DNA of 64,000 nucleotides from an uncultured Christensenella sp. (lineage in GTDB: Bacteria > Bacillota > Clostridia > Christensenellales > Borkfalkiaceae): positions 62,001-126,000 of the forward strand of contig CAJTNY010000001.1 of NCBI GenBank assembly GCA_910577875.1, given 5' to 3'. Shown in pieces: positions 50,105 to 59,209 of the stretch. How positions within the stretch are numbered: the first letter of the stretch is position 1; each line of letters opens with the position of its first letter. The notes under the pieces are model-generated. The model was not told the DNA's origin, made no database searches, and was given only the letters and a program-made list of their open reading frames with translations. Made by a program: the position numbers and the translations under genes.

Positions 50105-50132
50105 CCCGCCCCGCAGAAACATGCGGGGCGGG
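50105..50132 (-). terminator. Terminator of the giant lipoprotein gene
   Basis: 11-bp stem CCCGCCCCGCA/TGCGGGGCGGG, loop GAAACA, then ATTTATT on the minus strand. Confidence 0.8.
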
Positions 50133-50146
50133 TTAAAAATATCTAT

Positions 50147-53100
50147 TTAATTTGCAAAAGCGAAGCTCATATTCGAAGTCACTTTTAAATCGTATCTGTT
50201 CGTCGTTCCGTCCAAATTTACGGACGCGCCGTTTAACGAAACCGATTGGATTTCAACCGCATGCGTCGTAACCGCGCTGCCTAATCCCGTGCCCGTTTTA
50301 ATATTAATCTGCCCCGAAACCGACGTATCTCCGTCTTCGGTTTCCTTGTAAATATTGAAATCTTTGCGGTTTCCGTCGTTATTGAACAGGTAAATATTTA
50401 CGCCCTCCGGCAAAACGAATTTACGTTCTATAGACCTTGACACCGAACCGTTGTACCGCGAACCGCTTTCGCTGTCAGAGCCGATATAAACTTCTACTCT
50501 GGAAGTTGCAAGCGTCTTTTTGTCAGCCGTTCCGTTTACGGTTATTTTTAATTCGTATTGCAACCTTACGCGCACAGCCGTGTGCTCCGCAGTGAAAGCA
50601 AAAGAATTATCCGCGTTTGCGTTAAGCGCACCGCCTTTAAATTCAGAGTCCGCGCCGTTATACCAGCCGCAGAATGCGCCGTCGAAACCTTCTTTAACCT
50701 CCGCCGTCAAGTCCGTACCGTTGAGCGAATAATTTACGTCTTGTCTTGCGGAAACCCAAAGCGCGTAATAAGTTGCGGAAGTTTCTCCGTCAATTAAAGT
50801 ATTTTCCGCTATATAAAGCCCGCTTGAACCGTTTTGCGCCCATCCGAGGAATATGTATCCCTCAGCTTTCGGCACTGCCAGTTCATCGCCGACGACGGCT
50901 TTTTTGAGGTAGTCTCCGCCCGCCGTCTGAGTTTCGTTGTTATATATGAAATCAATGTCGCTGACAACAAAGATATTTACGTTCACGTTTGCTTCCCACA
51001 GCGCTCTTACGTTAACGGCGCCCGCCGTCATTATAAAACTGATTTGCGTGTCTTTGCCCGCGTCTATTCCCAACCAGCCTTCAAACGAATAAATACCGCT
51101 TTCCGAAGCCGATGCATTGAGCGTTATCGTCGAACCCGCTTTGATATAATAAGATACCGAGGTTTCCGTTTCCGAAATAAGTATTTCGCGTTCGTCGCTC
51201 TCTATTTCAAACGCGACCCGATTGCCGTTGTAATTCGTTTCGAGCGTGAATTCGTACCAGGCAGATTCAAAGTTTTCAACCAAAGTCACGGTAATAACCG
51301 TTCTTCCGTTTAACAATGCGGTATCGCCCGATACGCATACTTCGTAAGCGTTTATACAGCCGTTGACAGAAGTTATCGCGTTTAACGCGTCCTTAACGGA
51401 ATTTTCGATTGTCTCTAAATCGCATCCCGCGCCGGTTTTTATTTCATACCCGGCTAAACCTAATTCGGCTAAGGAGAACCCTTCCGAATCTCCTGCAAGT
51501 ACGTACTCGACGTACGACCAGGCAGAACCCTCGTCAACTTTCGTACCCGTATGGTCGATACGGCTGCCGTTGCGCGAACCGCCTGAGTTGTCGTTGCCTA
51601 TGTATCTGTAATCTTTGTTGCTTACGCGTTTAAATCCGAACCAATCCGTATTGTCGTTTTCGGAAGTTGCGAAATTGTAGTATAAACTCAGTCTCGTTAC
51701 GTTTTCGTCCGCGGACGTTCCGCAACCGTAGAATACGAATCTGTTGTCGCCCGTCCAGGAATTTCCGCCGAAATACACCGATTCCGCGAGGAATACGGCG
51801 AGTTCCATATCTTTATTGTCCATAAAAGCCTGCGCGCCTATCGAAACTACGGTTTCGGGTACGATTACTTTTTTAAGACTTAAACCCGTTTTATTGTAAT
51901 TGAAAGCATCTCTTGCAATCGCCGTTACGGGTATACCGTTTACGCTGTCGGAAATCATAAGCGTGTTTGCCGACGCCGAATAATCTTTGTCGGTTCTGTT
52001 CTTATCAATGAAAGTAACTGTATAATATCCCGCTTCGAGTTCTCCGTCTTTTGCAAACGTATAAACAACTCCGTTTTCCGCAGTGTATTCCGTTTCGACG
52101 TAACGCGCATAGTAATCGTTTACGGAAGCCTGCATTACAAATACGGGCTTTTCGTAATTTTCGTCGAGATACCAACCCGCGAAAGATTTACCGTCGATTT
52201 CCTTTAAAGCGGGGTCGGGAAGCGCAGCTCCGACGAAAACCTCCCTTTCCTCGCCGCCGTAGGGAGTATGGAAAGTTACCGTCTTGCCGCCCGCTATCAT
52301 CTGATAAATGCTTATATCGGACTTAATCACGAACGAAAGCCCCAAATCATTGCCGTTTTCGTCAACGTATATAAGTTTGCGGGTCTGCGCCTCGTCAAGC
52401 CAAACCTCGCTCTCGAACAGATGCACCCTCGAACCCGAATTAAGCGTCTTTTCGAGTATGAGTTTATCGCCGAGTTCGTAAGAGTCGTACTCTTTGTTTT
52501 CGTCGAAACCGTAAACCGTAAGTTTATAAGGACGGTTGATTTCCAAAGCTTCGTAAGTATTGTCCGAAGAATTATAACATCCGAAGATCTTATTTTCGAT
52601 ACCTTCGAAGTTATCGAAGTTGATATTGAATTTTTCGTTTGCCGTTTTAAAATAGTTATCCGCGTGACCGAAAGTAGTTCCGTTATCGAATTTCGCCGTA
52701 ATAAACAGATAATTCTGCAATTCGAGATATGCGTCGAAGCCCTTTAATCCGCCGTCGGTTTCGCGCACGAACGCCACATAAATGTTTCTTAAAACGTCGC
52801 CTAAAAGCGAACTCAGTTCGAGGTTAGCCGCATAATAATTATCGTTTAAACCGAATTTCGACTCAACGGACGAAACGACTCCGTCCATATTCCCGTAACC
52901 GCTCGAATAATCTCCGAGTTTTACGGCCAGACCGCCGAGATACTGCGAAAGAGCGATTTCCGACTTTTCGTCCTCGGGTTTTTGTTCTCCGTTCAAGGAA
53001 TCGTCGTAGAGATAGAAGTCTTCCGTTTTAGTAAGATTTGAACCTAAACCGTCGAGCGCGCTTCCTATCGCCGAATTAATTATTCCTTTTACGAATCCGT

Positions 53101-56100
53101 TGGTATCGAGAAGCCAGAAGATATTGTCCATCAGATTGCTTAACAAATAGTCCGTCGTCATTACTTTGAATTTAGCGTTATCGGACTTAACGTCTCTGCC
53201 GAAAGTTATATAACCGTTGGAATAAGTAACGCTAATCCAGCTCTTAGTCGTAGCTATCGAGCCTTGAAGTTCGGAAGTAAACGAAAAATAGAATTCTTCG
53301 TCGCTATCGAGTCCGAATGAAAGGGTAGCCGATTTAAATTCAATCGTGCTGAGGTTAAGACCCGAAATTTTCACATTGATACCTATATCGCCCGTAAAGC
53401 TGTATATAAGTTTAGACTTTCCGTTTTCGTCTTTTTCCGTATTTTCGAGCGTTATTTTCAAATCTTCGAGAAGCGTTGCGGCAAAACCTATGTCGATAAA
53501 CTTCTCGGTATCGAAAGAAGCGTGTTCGCTGTTCCCGACCGCTTGCGCGCCGAGTTCGAACCATGTCGCTTCTCCCTTAACAGCGCTCGCGTAGATTGAA
53601 TGCGTTTCGGGGTTTACAGACACAGAAATTATTCCTACTTGGGTATCCAAGCCGAGCGCTTCCAAGATAATGTCGGGATTAATCGTAATAGTATTTTGCA
53701 CTATTTCGCCGGCAGTTATGGATTCGTATTTTATTACGCTGTTTATATCGAGCGTAAGGATATTGGTCAGTAATCTTATAACCGCGTCGGAAGTTCCCCC
53801 GTCGGAGATTTCTCCCAAATTCATAGCGCTGACCTTTTCGCCCGTAATTTTTGAAAGAATTTCAGTAACGGTATCGCTTGTAATAATTTCAACGAGCGTA
53901 GTTACCGCCTCGTAGATATTATCAGTAGATGCCTTGAAAGCTATATCTTTAAGCTCGGTGCCGCACACGTTTTTAAGCGAAATATAAAGGTAACGGTCCG
54001 TGTAGTAAACTATCGTTTTTACATACGTGCCTTTAATATCGAGAGCGATGTCTGCTTCGATAATTTTGGAAGCGCCGTTGTCGGACTGTTTTTCCGTGTA
54101 ATAAAGACTTGCGTTTAGGTTGATGCCTTCGAGTGCGGGTATTCCGCTCGCAGTGCCGTTGAGCGAGAAATCAACAGTATAAGTGTCACTTCCGAGCAGA
54201 TTTTTAACCGACAATTCGTCCAATAATGCGAGAACGTAATCATAAACCGCTCTCGTAAAAGTATCCGCGGTATAGAACGTATATTGTTCCGTATCGTTCA
54301 AAGCCGAATTTATATTTCCGAGCGTTTCGCCTACGCCCGCCTTGACGCAGGCAGATAAGTCGGCCGCGTCCGTATTTAAATCAAGCGAAAGTCCGCCGTT
54401 TGCGCCGAGCAGGATACTTCCTTTATCCGCTACGGTAACAAGAATATCTTTTACGTTTGCGTCTGTTATTCCTGAATCTTTAAGTTCTAACGTAACTTTG
54501 CTTAATGCGTTGAGAACAACTTCGAGAATTTTTGCAAAATCGGAAGCGTCTTCTTCCGTCGCAACCGTATCGAGAGAAAGAGCGTCAGCCGAACCGCCCC
54601 CGGTGACGCCGTTGACGACGTTCATAATTTTTTGGAACAATTCAGATAATTCGTTTATATCGCTTCTGTAAATTTCCAGTCCGAGCCCGTTAACCGCAAA
54701 GCGAACGAGCGGTTGTTTTACGGTTTCAGTTTCTTCCGCCGTTTCGTCATAAACGAACTTCACCGCCACGCTTTCCGAGTTTTCTTCTTCCGAGATTGAC
54801 AGATTCAAGTCAACCGCAAAACGAACTTTCTCTTCCGCCCATACAGCCTCGCCGTTTCCCGAGATATTCATTTTAATACCGTCGATAACAACGGAAGCAT
54901 TTATATCGAACTCGATATCCTGAGCTATTATAATTTTTTGCGCCTGTTTTACCGCTTCTTCGATTATGTCGATATAATCTATAACGTCTGTGTAATCGCT
55001 CTTTTCGGGAACAGCAAGCTTCTCGTCCGAACCGCTGACGCGTAAGCTCAGACCGAGCGCCGATAGATTCCCGAAAAGCACTGCGTTCTTATCTCCGTCT
55101 AAATTAAGTTCAAGCGTCAAATCGCCTAAACTTATATTTCCGAGCGCGAAACCGAAAGATTTGAAAATTTCGTCTGCGTCCGCAGTAAATTTTATCTGTG
55201 CGGGATTTGCGGTAATTTCTTTGATTATCGAAGCAAAATCTATATTTATTACCGCATTTATTACATTTGCGACAATGTCTGCGTCGCCTTCGCTAAATGC
55301 GCGTGTTTCCGTATTTCCGTTAATTACGTTTATAAGACGTTTAACCGCGTCCACGGTATCGGATACGTTGCAGTATACCTTCATACCGTAAGGTTCTTCG
55401 TTCAGCGAAACTACGTTCAGATATGCTTCGCCGTAACTGCCGCTTGCGACGTCTATCGTGTAATAAACTTCAAGCCCTATGCTTACTCCCCTGTAAGACA
55501 CCGTAATCGGCGCGTTGACCGAAATAACGTTGAAACCGTTTTCAAACTTTAACTGCGCCTGTGCGTCGAGCGTTACTCCGTTCAGATATCCGATTCCGCT
55601 TTCGCCGAGATTGATATCAAAGATTATAGTTTCGCTTTCGAACAAGCCGTATACACCGTTAATATAAGCTGTTAAATCAGCGTATTCGCTCTTGTCGGGA
55701 CATTTTAAATCTTCTTCCGAACCGCTCAAACCGATTGAAAGACCGAGTTCGGGAAGAATGGCGCCGAGAGACGCTTTTTCGCCGTTTATAAGTTTAAGTC
55801 TGAGTTCTCCGAACGAGGCGCCCAAGTCGATGTCAAACGCACCGAAAATTTCGTCGATATCGAGCGTCACACCGATTTCATTTTCGTCCGCTTTAAGCTC
55901 CTTGATTATCTTGCCGTAATCGAGCCCGAGAACCGTATTTATGACTTTTGCAACCGTCAGCGTCTGTTTTTCGTCTTCCGCATAAGACACGGCACCGTCT
56001 GAATCCGCTTTGAAACGGTTGATTAGTTTCGTAACGGCTTCAACCGTTTCGGAAATTTCACAGTATACTTTCGCGTCGGTTTGCACTCCGCTTATTTCTT

Positions 56101-58021
56101 TAAGATAAATATATACTTTGCCGTAACCGCCGTTTTGGATATTTACGGTATAGAAAGCTTCGAGTTCGACAGAAAGATTTCCGTATTTCGCCGAAATGGG
56201 AACGCTGACTGAAATTTCTTTGAAGCCTTCCTCCTGTTTTACGCGCGCTCTCGCGGATACAGCTAAACCGTTGATTAATTCTATTTTCGAAGAACCGTCC
56301 AAACTTACGTCAACAAGATAAGTCTTACTGTTCAACAGTCCGTAAACGCCGTTTATATAATCAGCAATATCCGCCGAAGTCTGGGACTTATCGCGGGATA
56401 TTATTTCCGAACCGTCGTCGGGAACAAGAGAAAGAGCGAAGTCAATCGGTTCCGAACCGTAAGACAAACGGTTAAGATTTAAATCTTTGAAATGATACGA
56501 ACTGCCTTCGTCTTCTTTGACGCGTCCGAAATTCATTTGCAAATCTACCCCGACGCCTAAACCGAGAATATCATCGGTATTTACCGCAATGCTTGCGGAA
56601 GTATCCGTATATGTAAAATCGAGCGAGGCAAGGAGCGAATCCAAATTCAGCGAAGAATCGCCGTCGGAAGACAGCGCATAAGCTATGTCCTGAGCTTCTA
56701 CCTTTTTGTCCAAACTCTTTATCCAATCCGTCAATTTCGTAACGGCGGACGCAACCCTGTCGATATTGACGAGCAGAGCAAACGAATCGCTGTAATAAAC
56801 GTTTAATTCGCCGTTCGAAAATTCCGCGTAAAAATCCTGCTTCCCGCTTCCTTTCTTTTCAAGCGCGATACGAACGTCGAGCGAACCTAAAACGTCGCCC
56901 ATATCGCCGAGTTTCGCATAAACTTTTCCGACGTACTCCGTCTTACCGAGAGTTAAGCCGAGTTCGAACTGCTGACCGTTACCGTTTGCGTCGAGCACCT
57001 TGCTGAAACCTCCGCCAAGCACGTCTATGACGGAAGGTTCGTCGGACGAGCCCGACGGATTATCCGTAATCGTCTGTCCTACGTATTTTTCGTAATAATT
57101 TGTAAAATGCGAAAAATGCCCGTTATCGAAACCGGCCTCGGAGTAATCGAACTCAGTCGTAGTTTTCGAACTGCTGCCCATCGAAACTCCGCCGAGAGCC
57201 GAGGGAGATATTTTTGCCTTTTCTTCGCAATAACTGCCAAGAACGCGCCATTGTTTATCGAAGTTGAAAGTTATTTCGATTTTCTCAAATTCGGGTAAAG
57301 ACTTTAAGCTTCCCCTCGTCTTCATTCCGTACTGATACCAGCACGCCGCGTCGCTTTTGAGATAAAATTTTTGCGAGTACGTTCCGTCGCCGTTGTCCGT
57401 CACTTCGTCGAAGCCGGAAACCGTGTCCGCATTTATGACGTAAACCGAAAGTTCTGTTGAAAATTCGCCGTACTTTTTAAGATACGTTTCGTCCGTAAAA
57501 TATGAGGGCTGATCAGTATCCCAGGCAATATCGGAAGGAACGGAATTTTTATTGGGCTTGTTTCCAGAACGCATATACGCGTTTTTATCTCCGACGAAAC
57601 AAGCCTGCGAAGAAGACTTTACGAGCGAAGAATAAGAAAGGTCGGAACAGACCATTACGTTATTCGCCGTACCGTTTACGGCAGAACTTTTGTAATCTTT
57701 CCAGGTTTGGGTAATCTGTTCGTAACCCGTGGATTTCGTAGAGTTCCTAGCATAAGCGTGATAAAACGGCTGGTTATCCAAAACGTAAGCCATATAACCG
57801 ATATTGTCGAGCCCGCTATGGTCGGTCGGCAGACTTCCGTCCGTCGGCACGGCTTTTCGTACGGTGAACCCCTCTTTCAAATCGGGCGCCGCGCGTTTAC
57901 CGCTCGAACAAGACGCAATACCGAAAAACAGACCTGCGGCAAGTATAAGCACCGCAAGAAAACTTATAAATATTAACAGCGTTATCTTCTTACCGCTGAT
58001 TTTCACTCTTTTACTTTTCAT
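50147..58021 (-). CDS. Giant modular surface lipoprotein (2624 residues)
   Basis: Signal peptide ends in lipobox GIASC (Cys38). A unique N-terminal third is followed by tandem modules of about 230 residues, with the phrase YINGVYGL at about residues 555 and 787 and a related one near 1017. Each also carries a segment like DTVDAVKRLIN with VI-N-V-D followed by DEIFGAFDIDLG-like pattern. Further weaker modules run to about residue 1650. A BspA-like LRR unit (AFNYNKTGLSLKKVIVPETV region near 2010), and two InlB-type repeats with FAGWYLDENY and IFLGWAQNG close the protein. No LPXTG; anchoring is by lipid. Probably an adhesin, scaffold or stalk; no substrate is known. Confidence 0.85.
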   Translation of the reverse strand: MKSKRVKISGKKITLLIFISFLAVLILAAGLFFGIASCSSGKRAAPDLKEGFTVRKAVPTDGSLPTDHSGLDNIGYMAYVLDNQPFYHAYARNSTKSTGYEQITQTWKDYKSSAVNGTANNVMVCSDLSYSSLVKSSSQACFVGDKNAYMRSGNKPNKNSVPSDIAWDTDQPSYFTDETYLKKYGEFSTELSVYVINADTVSGFDEVTDNGDGTYSQKFYLKSDAACWYQYGMKTRGSLKSLPEFEKIEITFNFDKQWRVLGSYCEEKAKISPSALGGVSMGSSSKTTTEFDYSEAGFDNGHFSHFTNYYEKYVGQTITDNPSGSSDEPSVIDVLGGGFSKVLDANGNGQQFELGLTLGKTEYVGKVYAKLGDMGDVLGSLDVRIALEKKGSGKQDFYAEFSNGELNVYYSDSFALLVNIDRVASAVTKLTDWIKSLDKKVEAQDIAYALSSDGDSSLNLDSLLASLDFTYTDTSASIAVNTDDILGLGVGVDLQMNFGRVKEDEGSSYHFKDLNLNRLSYGSEPIDFALSLVPDDGSEIISRDKSQTSADIADYINGVYGLLNSKTYLVDVSLDGSSKIELINGLAVSARARVKQEEGFKEISVSVPISAKYGNLSVELEAFYTVNIQNGGYGKVYIYLKEISGVQTDAKVYCEISETVEAVTKLINRFKADSDGAVSYAEDEKQTLTVAKVINTVLGLDYGKIIKELKADENEIGVTLDIDEIFGAFDIDLGASFGELRLKLINGEKASLGAILPELGLSIGLSGSEEDLKCPDKSEYADLTAYINGVYGLFESETIIFDINLGESGIGYLNGVTLDAQAQLKFENGFNVISVNAPITVSYRGVSIGLEVYYTIDVASGSYGEAYLNVVSLNEEPYGMKVYCNVSDTVDAVKRLINVINGNTETRAFSEGDADIVANVINAVINIDFASIIKEITANPAQIKFTADADEIFKSFGFALGNISLGDLTLELNLDGDKNAVLFGNLSALGLSLRVSGSDEKLAVPEKSDYTDVIDYIDIIEEAVKQAQKIIIAQDIEFDINASVVIDGIKMNISGNGEAVWAEEKVRFAVDLNLSISEEENSESVAVKFVYDETAEETETVKQPLVRFAVNGLGLEIYRSDINELSELFQKIMNVVNGVTGGGSADALSLDTVATEEDASDFAKILEVVLNALSKVTLELKDSGITDANVKDILVTVADKGSILLGANGGLSLDLNTDAADLSACVKAGVGETLGNINSALNDTEQYTFYTADTFTRAVYDYVLALLDELSVKNLLGSDTYTVDFSLNGTASGIPALEGINLNASLYYTEKQSDNGASKIIEADIALDIKGTYVKTIVYYTDRYLYISLKNVCGTELKDIAFKASTDNIYEAVTTLVEIITSDTVTEILSKITGEKVSAMNLGEISDGGTSDAVIRLLTNILTLDINSVIKYESITAGEIVQNTITINPDIILEALGLDTQVGIISVSVNPETHSIYASAVKGEATWFELGAQAVGNSEHASFDTEKFIDIGFAATLLEDLKITLENTEKDENGKSKLIYSFTGDIGINVKISGLNLSTIEFKSATLSFGLDSDEEFYFSFTSELQGSIATTKSWISVTYSNGYITFGRDVKSDNAKFKVMTTDYLLSNLMDNIFWLLDTNGFVKGIINSAIGSALDGLGSNLTKTEDFYLYDDSLNGEQKPEDEKSEIALSQYLGGLAVKLGDYSSGYGNMDGVVSSVESKFGLNDNYYAANLELSSLLGDVLRNIYVAFVRETDGGLKGFDAYLELQNYLFITAKFDNGTTFGHADNYFKTANEKFNINFDNFEGIENKIFGCYNSSDNTYEALEINRPYKLTVYGFDENKEYDSYELGDKLILEKTLNSGSRVHLFESEVWLDEAQTRKLIYVDENGNDLGLSFVIKSDISIYQMIAGGKTVTFHTPYGGEEREVFVGAALPDPALKEIDGKSFAGWYLDENYEKPVFVMQASVNDYYARYVETEYTAENGVVYTFAKDGELEAGYYTVTFIDKNRTDKDYSASANTLMISDSVNGIPVTAIARDAFNYNKTGLSLKKVIVPETVVSIGAQAFMDNKDMELAVFLAESVYFGGNSWTGDNRFVFYGCGTSADENVTRLSLYYNFATSENDNTDWFGFKRVSNKDYRYIGNDNSGGSRNGSRIDHTGTKVDEGSAWSYVEYVLAGDSEGFSLAELGLAGYEIKTGAGCDLETIENSVKDALNAITSVNGCINAYEVCVSGDTALLNGRTVITVTLVENFESAWYEFTLETNYNGNRVAFEIESDEREILISETETSVSYYIKAGSTITLNASASESGIYSFEGWLGIDAGKDTQISFIMTAGAVNVRALWEANVNVNIFVVSDIDFIYNNETQTAGGDYLKKAVVGDELAVPKAEGYIFLGWAQNGSSGLYIAENTLIDGETSATYYALWVSARQDVNYSLNGTDLTAEVKEGFDGAFCGWYNGADSEFKGGALNANADNSFAFTAEHTAVRVRLQYELKITVNGTADKKTLATSRVEVYIGSDSESGSRYNGSVSRSIERKFVLPEGVNIYLFNNDGNRKDFNIYKETEDGDTSVSGQINIKTGTGLGSAVTTHAVEIQSVSLNGASVNLDGTTNRYDLKVTSNMSFAFAN

Positions 58022-58054
58022 TGGAATTTTCCTTTTTCCTTGTTTACAAACGCT

Positions 58055-58083
58055 ATTATATAACGATTTAAATACTAAGTCAA
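58055..58083 (-). promoter_or_regulatory. Strong promoter of the giant lipoprotein gene
   Basis: TTGACT, 17 bp, TATAAT on the minus strand. Confidence 0.75.
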
Positions 58084-58098
58084 CAGAATTTTTAGTAT

Positions 58099-58120
58099 TT
58101 GTAATAAAAAAATATTACAA
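58099..58120. promoter_or_regulatory. Palindrome TTGTAATA-N6-TATTACAA between divergent genes
   Basis: Perfect 8-bp arms with a 6-nt A-rich spacer, 16 bp upstream of the -35 of the giant lipoprotein gene and about 60 bp upstream of the minD-like -10. It could be an operator. Confidence 0.4.
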
Positions 58121-58209
58121 CCGACGGGAAAAATATACCAATTACGACAACAAAATTTAAAATTTTCGTCTTAACTAAATATATAATGTTGAAAAAAGGA
58201 GTTAAAAAA

Positions 58210-58941
58210 ATGGCTAAAAAGATTTATATGACAAACCTCAAAGGCGGAACGGGCGTAACAACCTGCTGCGTAGGGCTCGGACTTGCGCTTGCGGCGCTCG
58301 GAGAACGCACTTTAATAGCAGACGGCGACTCTGCCGGCGGGTGCGCGCTTCAAATCGGCGGATGTGCAAATATGCAGACGTACACCCTCGCCGATTATGC
58401 AAAGGGCGCGTGCCGAGCAAAACAAACGCTCGTAAGCCACCCTTCTTGCTCAAATCTTTCGTTTTCATCGTCGCTCGGGCTCGATGATAATAACGCCGCC
58501 GAAAGAGCGATAGACGAACTTGACGGACTTTTCGATTACATACTTCTCGATAAGCTCGTACCGCAAAAATGCGACAGTGCGCTCATCGTTACGGAACCTT
58601 TTCTTCCGTCCATAAAATGCTCGGATGCCTGCAAAGCCCGTCTTTCCGACAACGGAATCAAAGATAAAGGCGTGATTGTAAACAAACTCAACGGCGGACA
58701 AATCATAAACGGAGAAGTTATGACAGCGCAGGAAATAGCTTCCGTATTAAGACTTCCTCTTAAAGCGGTAATTCCGGAAGACCTTTCCATACCGCTCGGA
58801 AAATGGAAAAAATCCACCTTAAAAGCTTTTAAAACCGCCGCGGAAAATATAAGCGGAAAATGCGAAGACGTGTGCAATGTGCTCCGTCCGTATTTCGGTT
58901 TAAACGGATTTATTAAAAGAAAAGTGAGGGACAGATTATGA
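58210..58941 (+). CDS. MinD-like P-loop protein with degenerate Walker A
   Basis: A 243-residue ParA/MinD-family protein. The Walker A region reads KGGTGVTT: the signature lysine (K11) is kept but the lysine that contacts the phosphates (K16 in E. coli MinD) is valine. Later elements LIADGDSAGG, DYILLDKL and SALIVTEPFL are recognisable but also altered; the usual SPAG after the Asp is KLVPQ. The C-terminal GLNGFIKRKVRDRL is an amphipathic membrane-targeting-type helix. ATG at 58210 has GGAG upstream. A TATAAT lies at 58182-58187. The next gene, overlapping by 4 bp, resembles MinE, so the pair is probably a Min system with an altered or inactive ATPase. It could instead be another membrane ParA-like protein. 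Confidence 0.8.
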   Translation: MAKKIYMTNLKGGTGVTTCCVGLGLALAALGERTLIADGDSAGGCALQIGGCANMQTYTLADYAKGACRAKQTLVSHPSCSNLSFSSSLGLDDNNAAERAIDELDGLFDYILLDKLVPQKCDSALIVTEPFLPSIKCSDACKARLSDNGIKDKGVIVNKLNGGQIINGEVMTAQEIASVLRLPLKAVIPEDLSIPLGKWKKSTLKAFKTAAENISGKCEDVCNVLRPYFGLNGFIKRKVRDRL

Positions 58942-59156
58942 ACGCAAGCGTAAACAAACTTTTATCGCTCGACAGAGAAGAAATGACGGAACTCGAACGG
59001 GAGCTCTTTTTGAAAGATTTAAAAAGAGTAACCGACGAATATTTCGAAAGCGACGATCAGCCGTCATTGGAAATCACCCGTACCGACGGCGGGTTCGTCG
59101 TATGTCTTTTAGTCACTGCAAGAAGAATTAAAAACGTAAAAAAACCGATAGCCTGA
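58938..59156 (+). CDS. MinE-like small protein
   Basis: A 72-residue protein overlapping the MinD-like gene (ATGA). From residue 25 the pattern LKDLKRVTDEYFESDD followed by SLEITRTDGGFVVCLLVTA matches the C-terminal topology of MinE (helix, then two beta strands: R-x-D-I-L-x-V-I-x-K-Y, then a x-V-x-L-x... strand). The N-terminal anti-MinCD/membrane segment is not clear. SD GAGGG. minC is not next to it. Low similarity makes this a context-supported call. Confidence 0.6.
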   Translation: MNASVNKLLSLDREEMTELERELFLKDLKRVTDEYFESDDQPSLEITRTDGGFVVCLLVTARRIKNVKKPIA

Positions 59157-59167
59157 AAAAAGCAAAT

Positions 59168-59197
59168 CCCGCCCGCGCAGAGAGATGCGCGGGCGGG
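59168..59197. terminator. Bidirectional terminator between minE-like and S41 peptidase genes
   Basis: 12-bp stem CCCGCCCGCGCA/TGCGCGGGCGGG, loop GAGAGA. Confidence 0.75.
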
Positions 59198-59209
59198 TTA
59201 TATTAATTT

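Noticed and set aside
52268..52747. 159-codon plus-strand open frames within the giant lipoprotein gene
   Set aside because: Antisense shadows of a well-supported modular protein.
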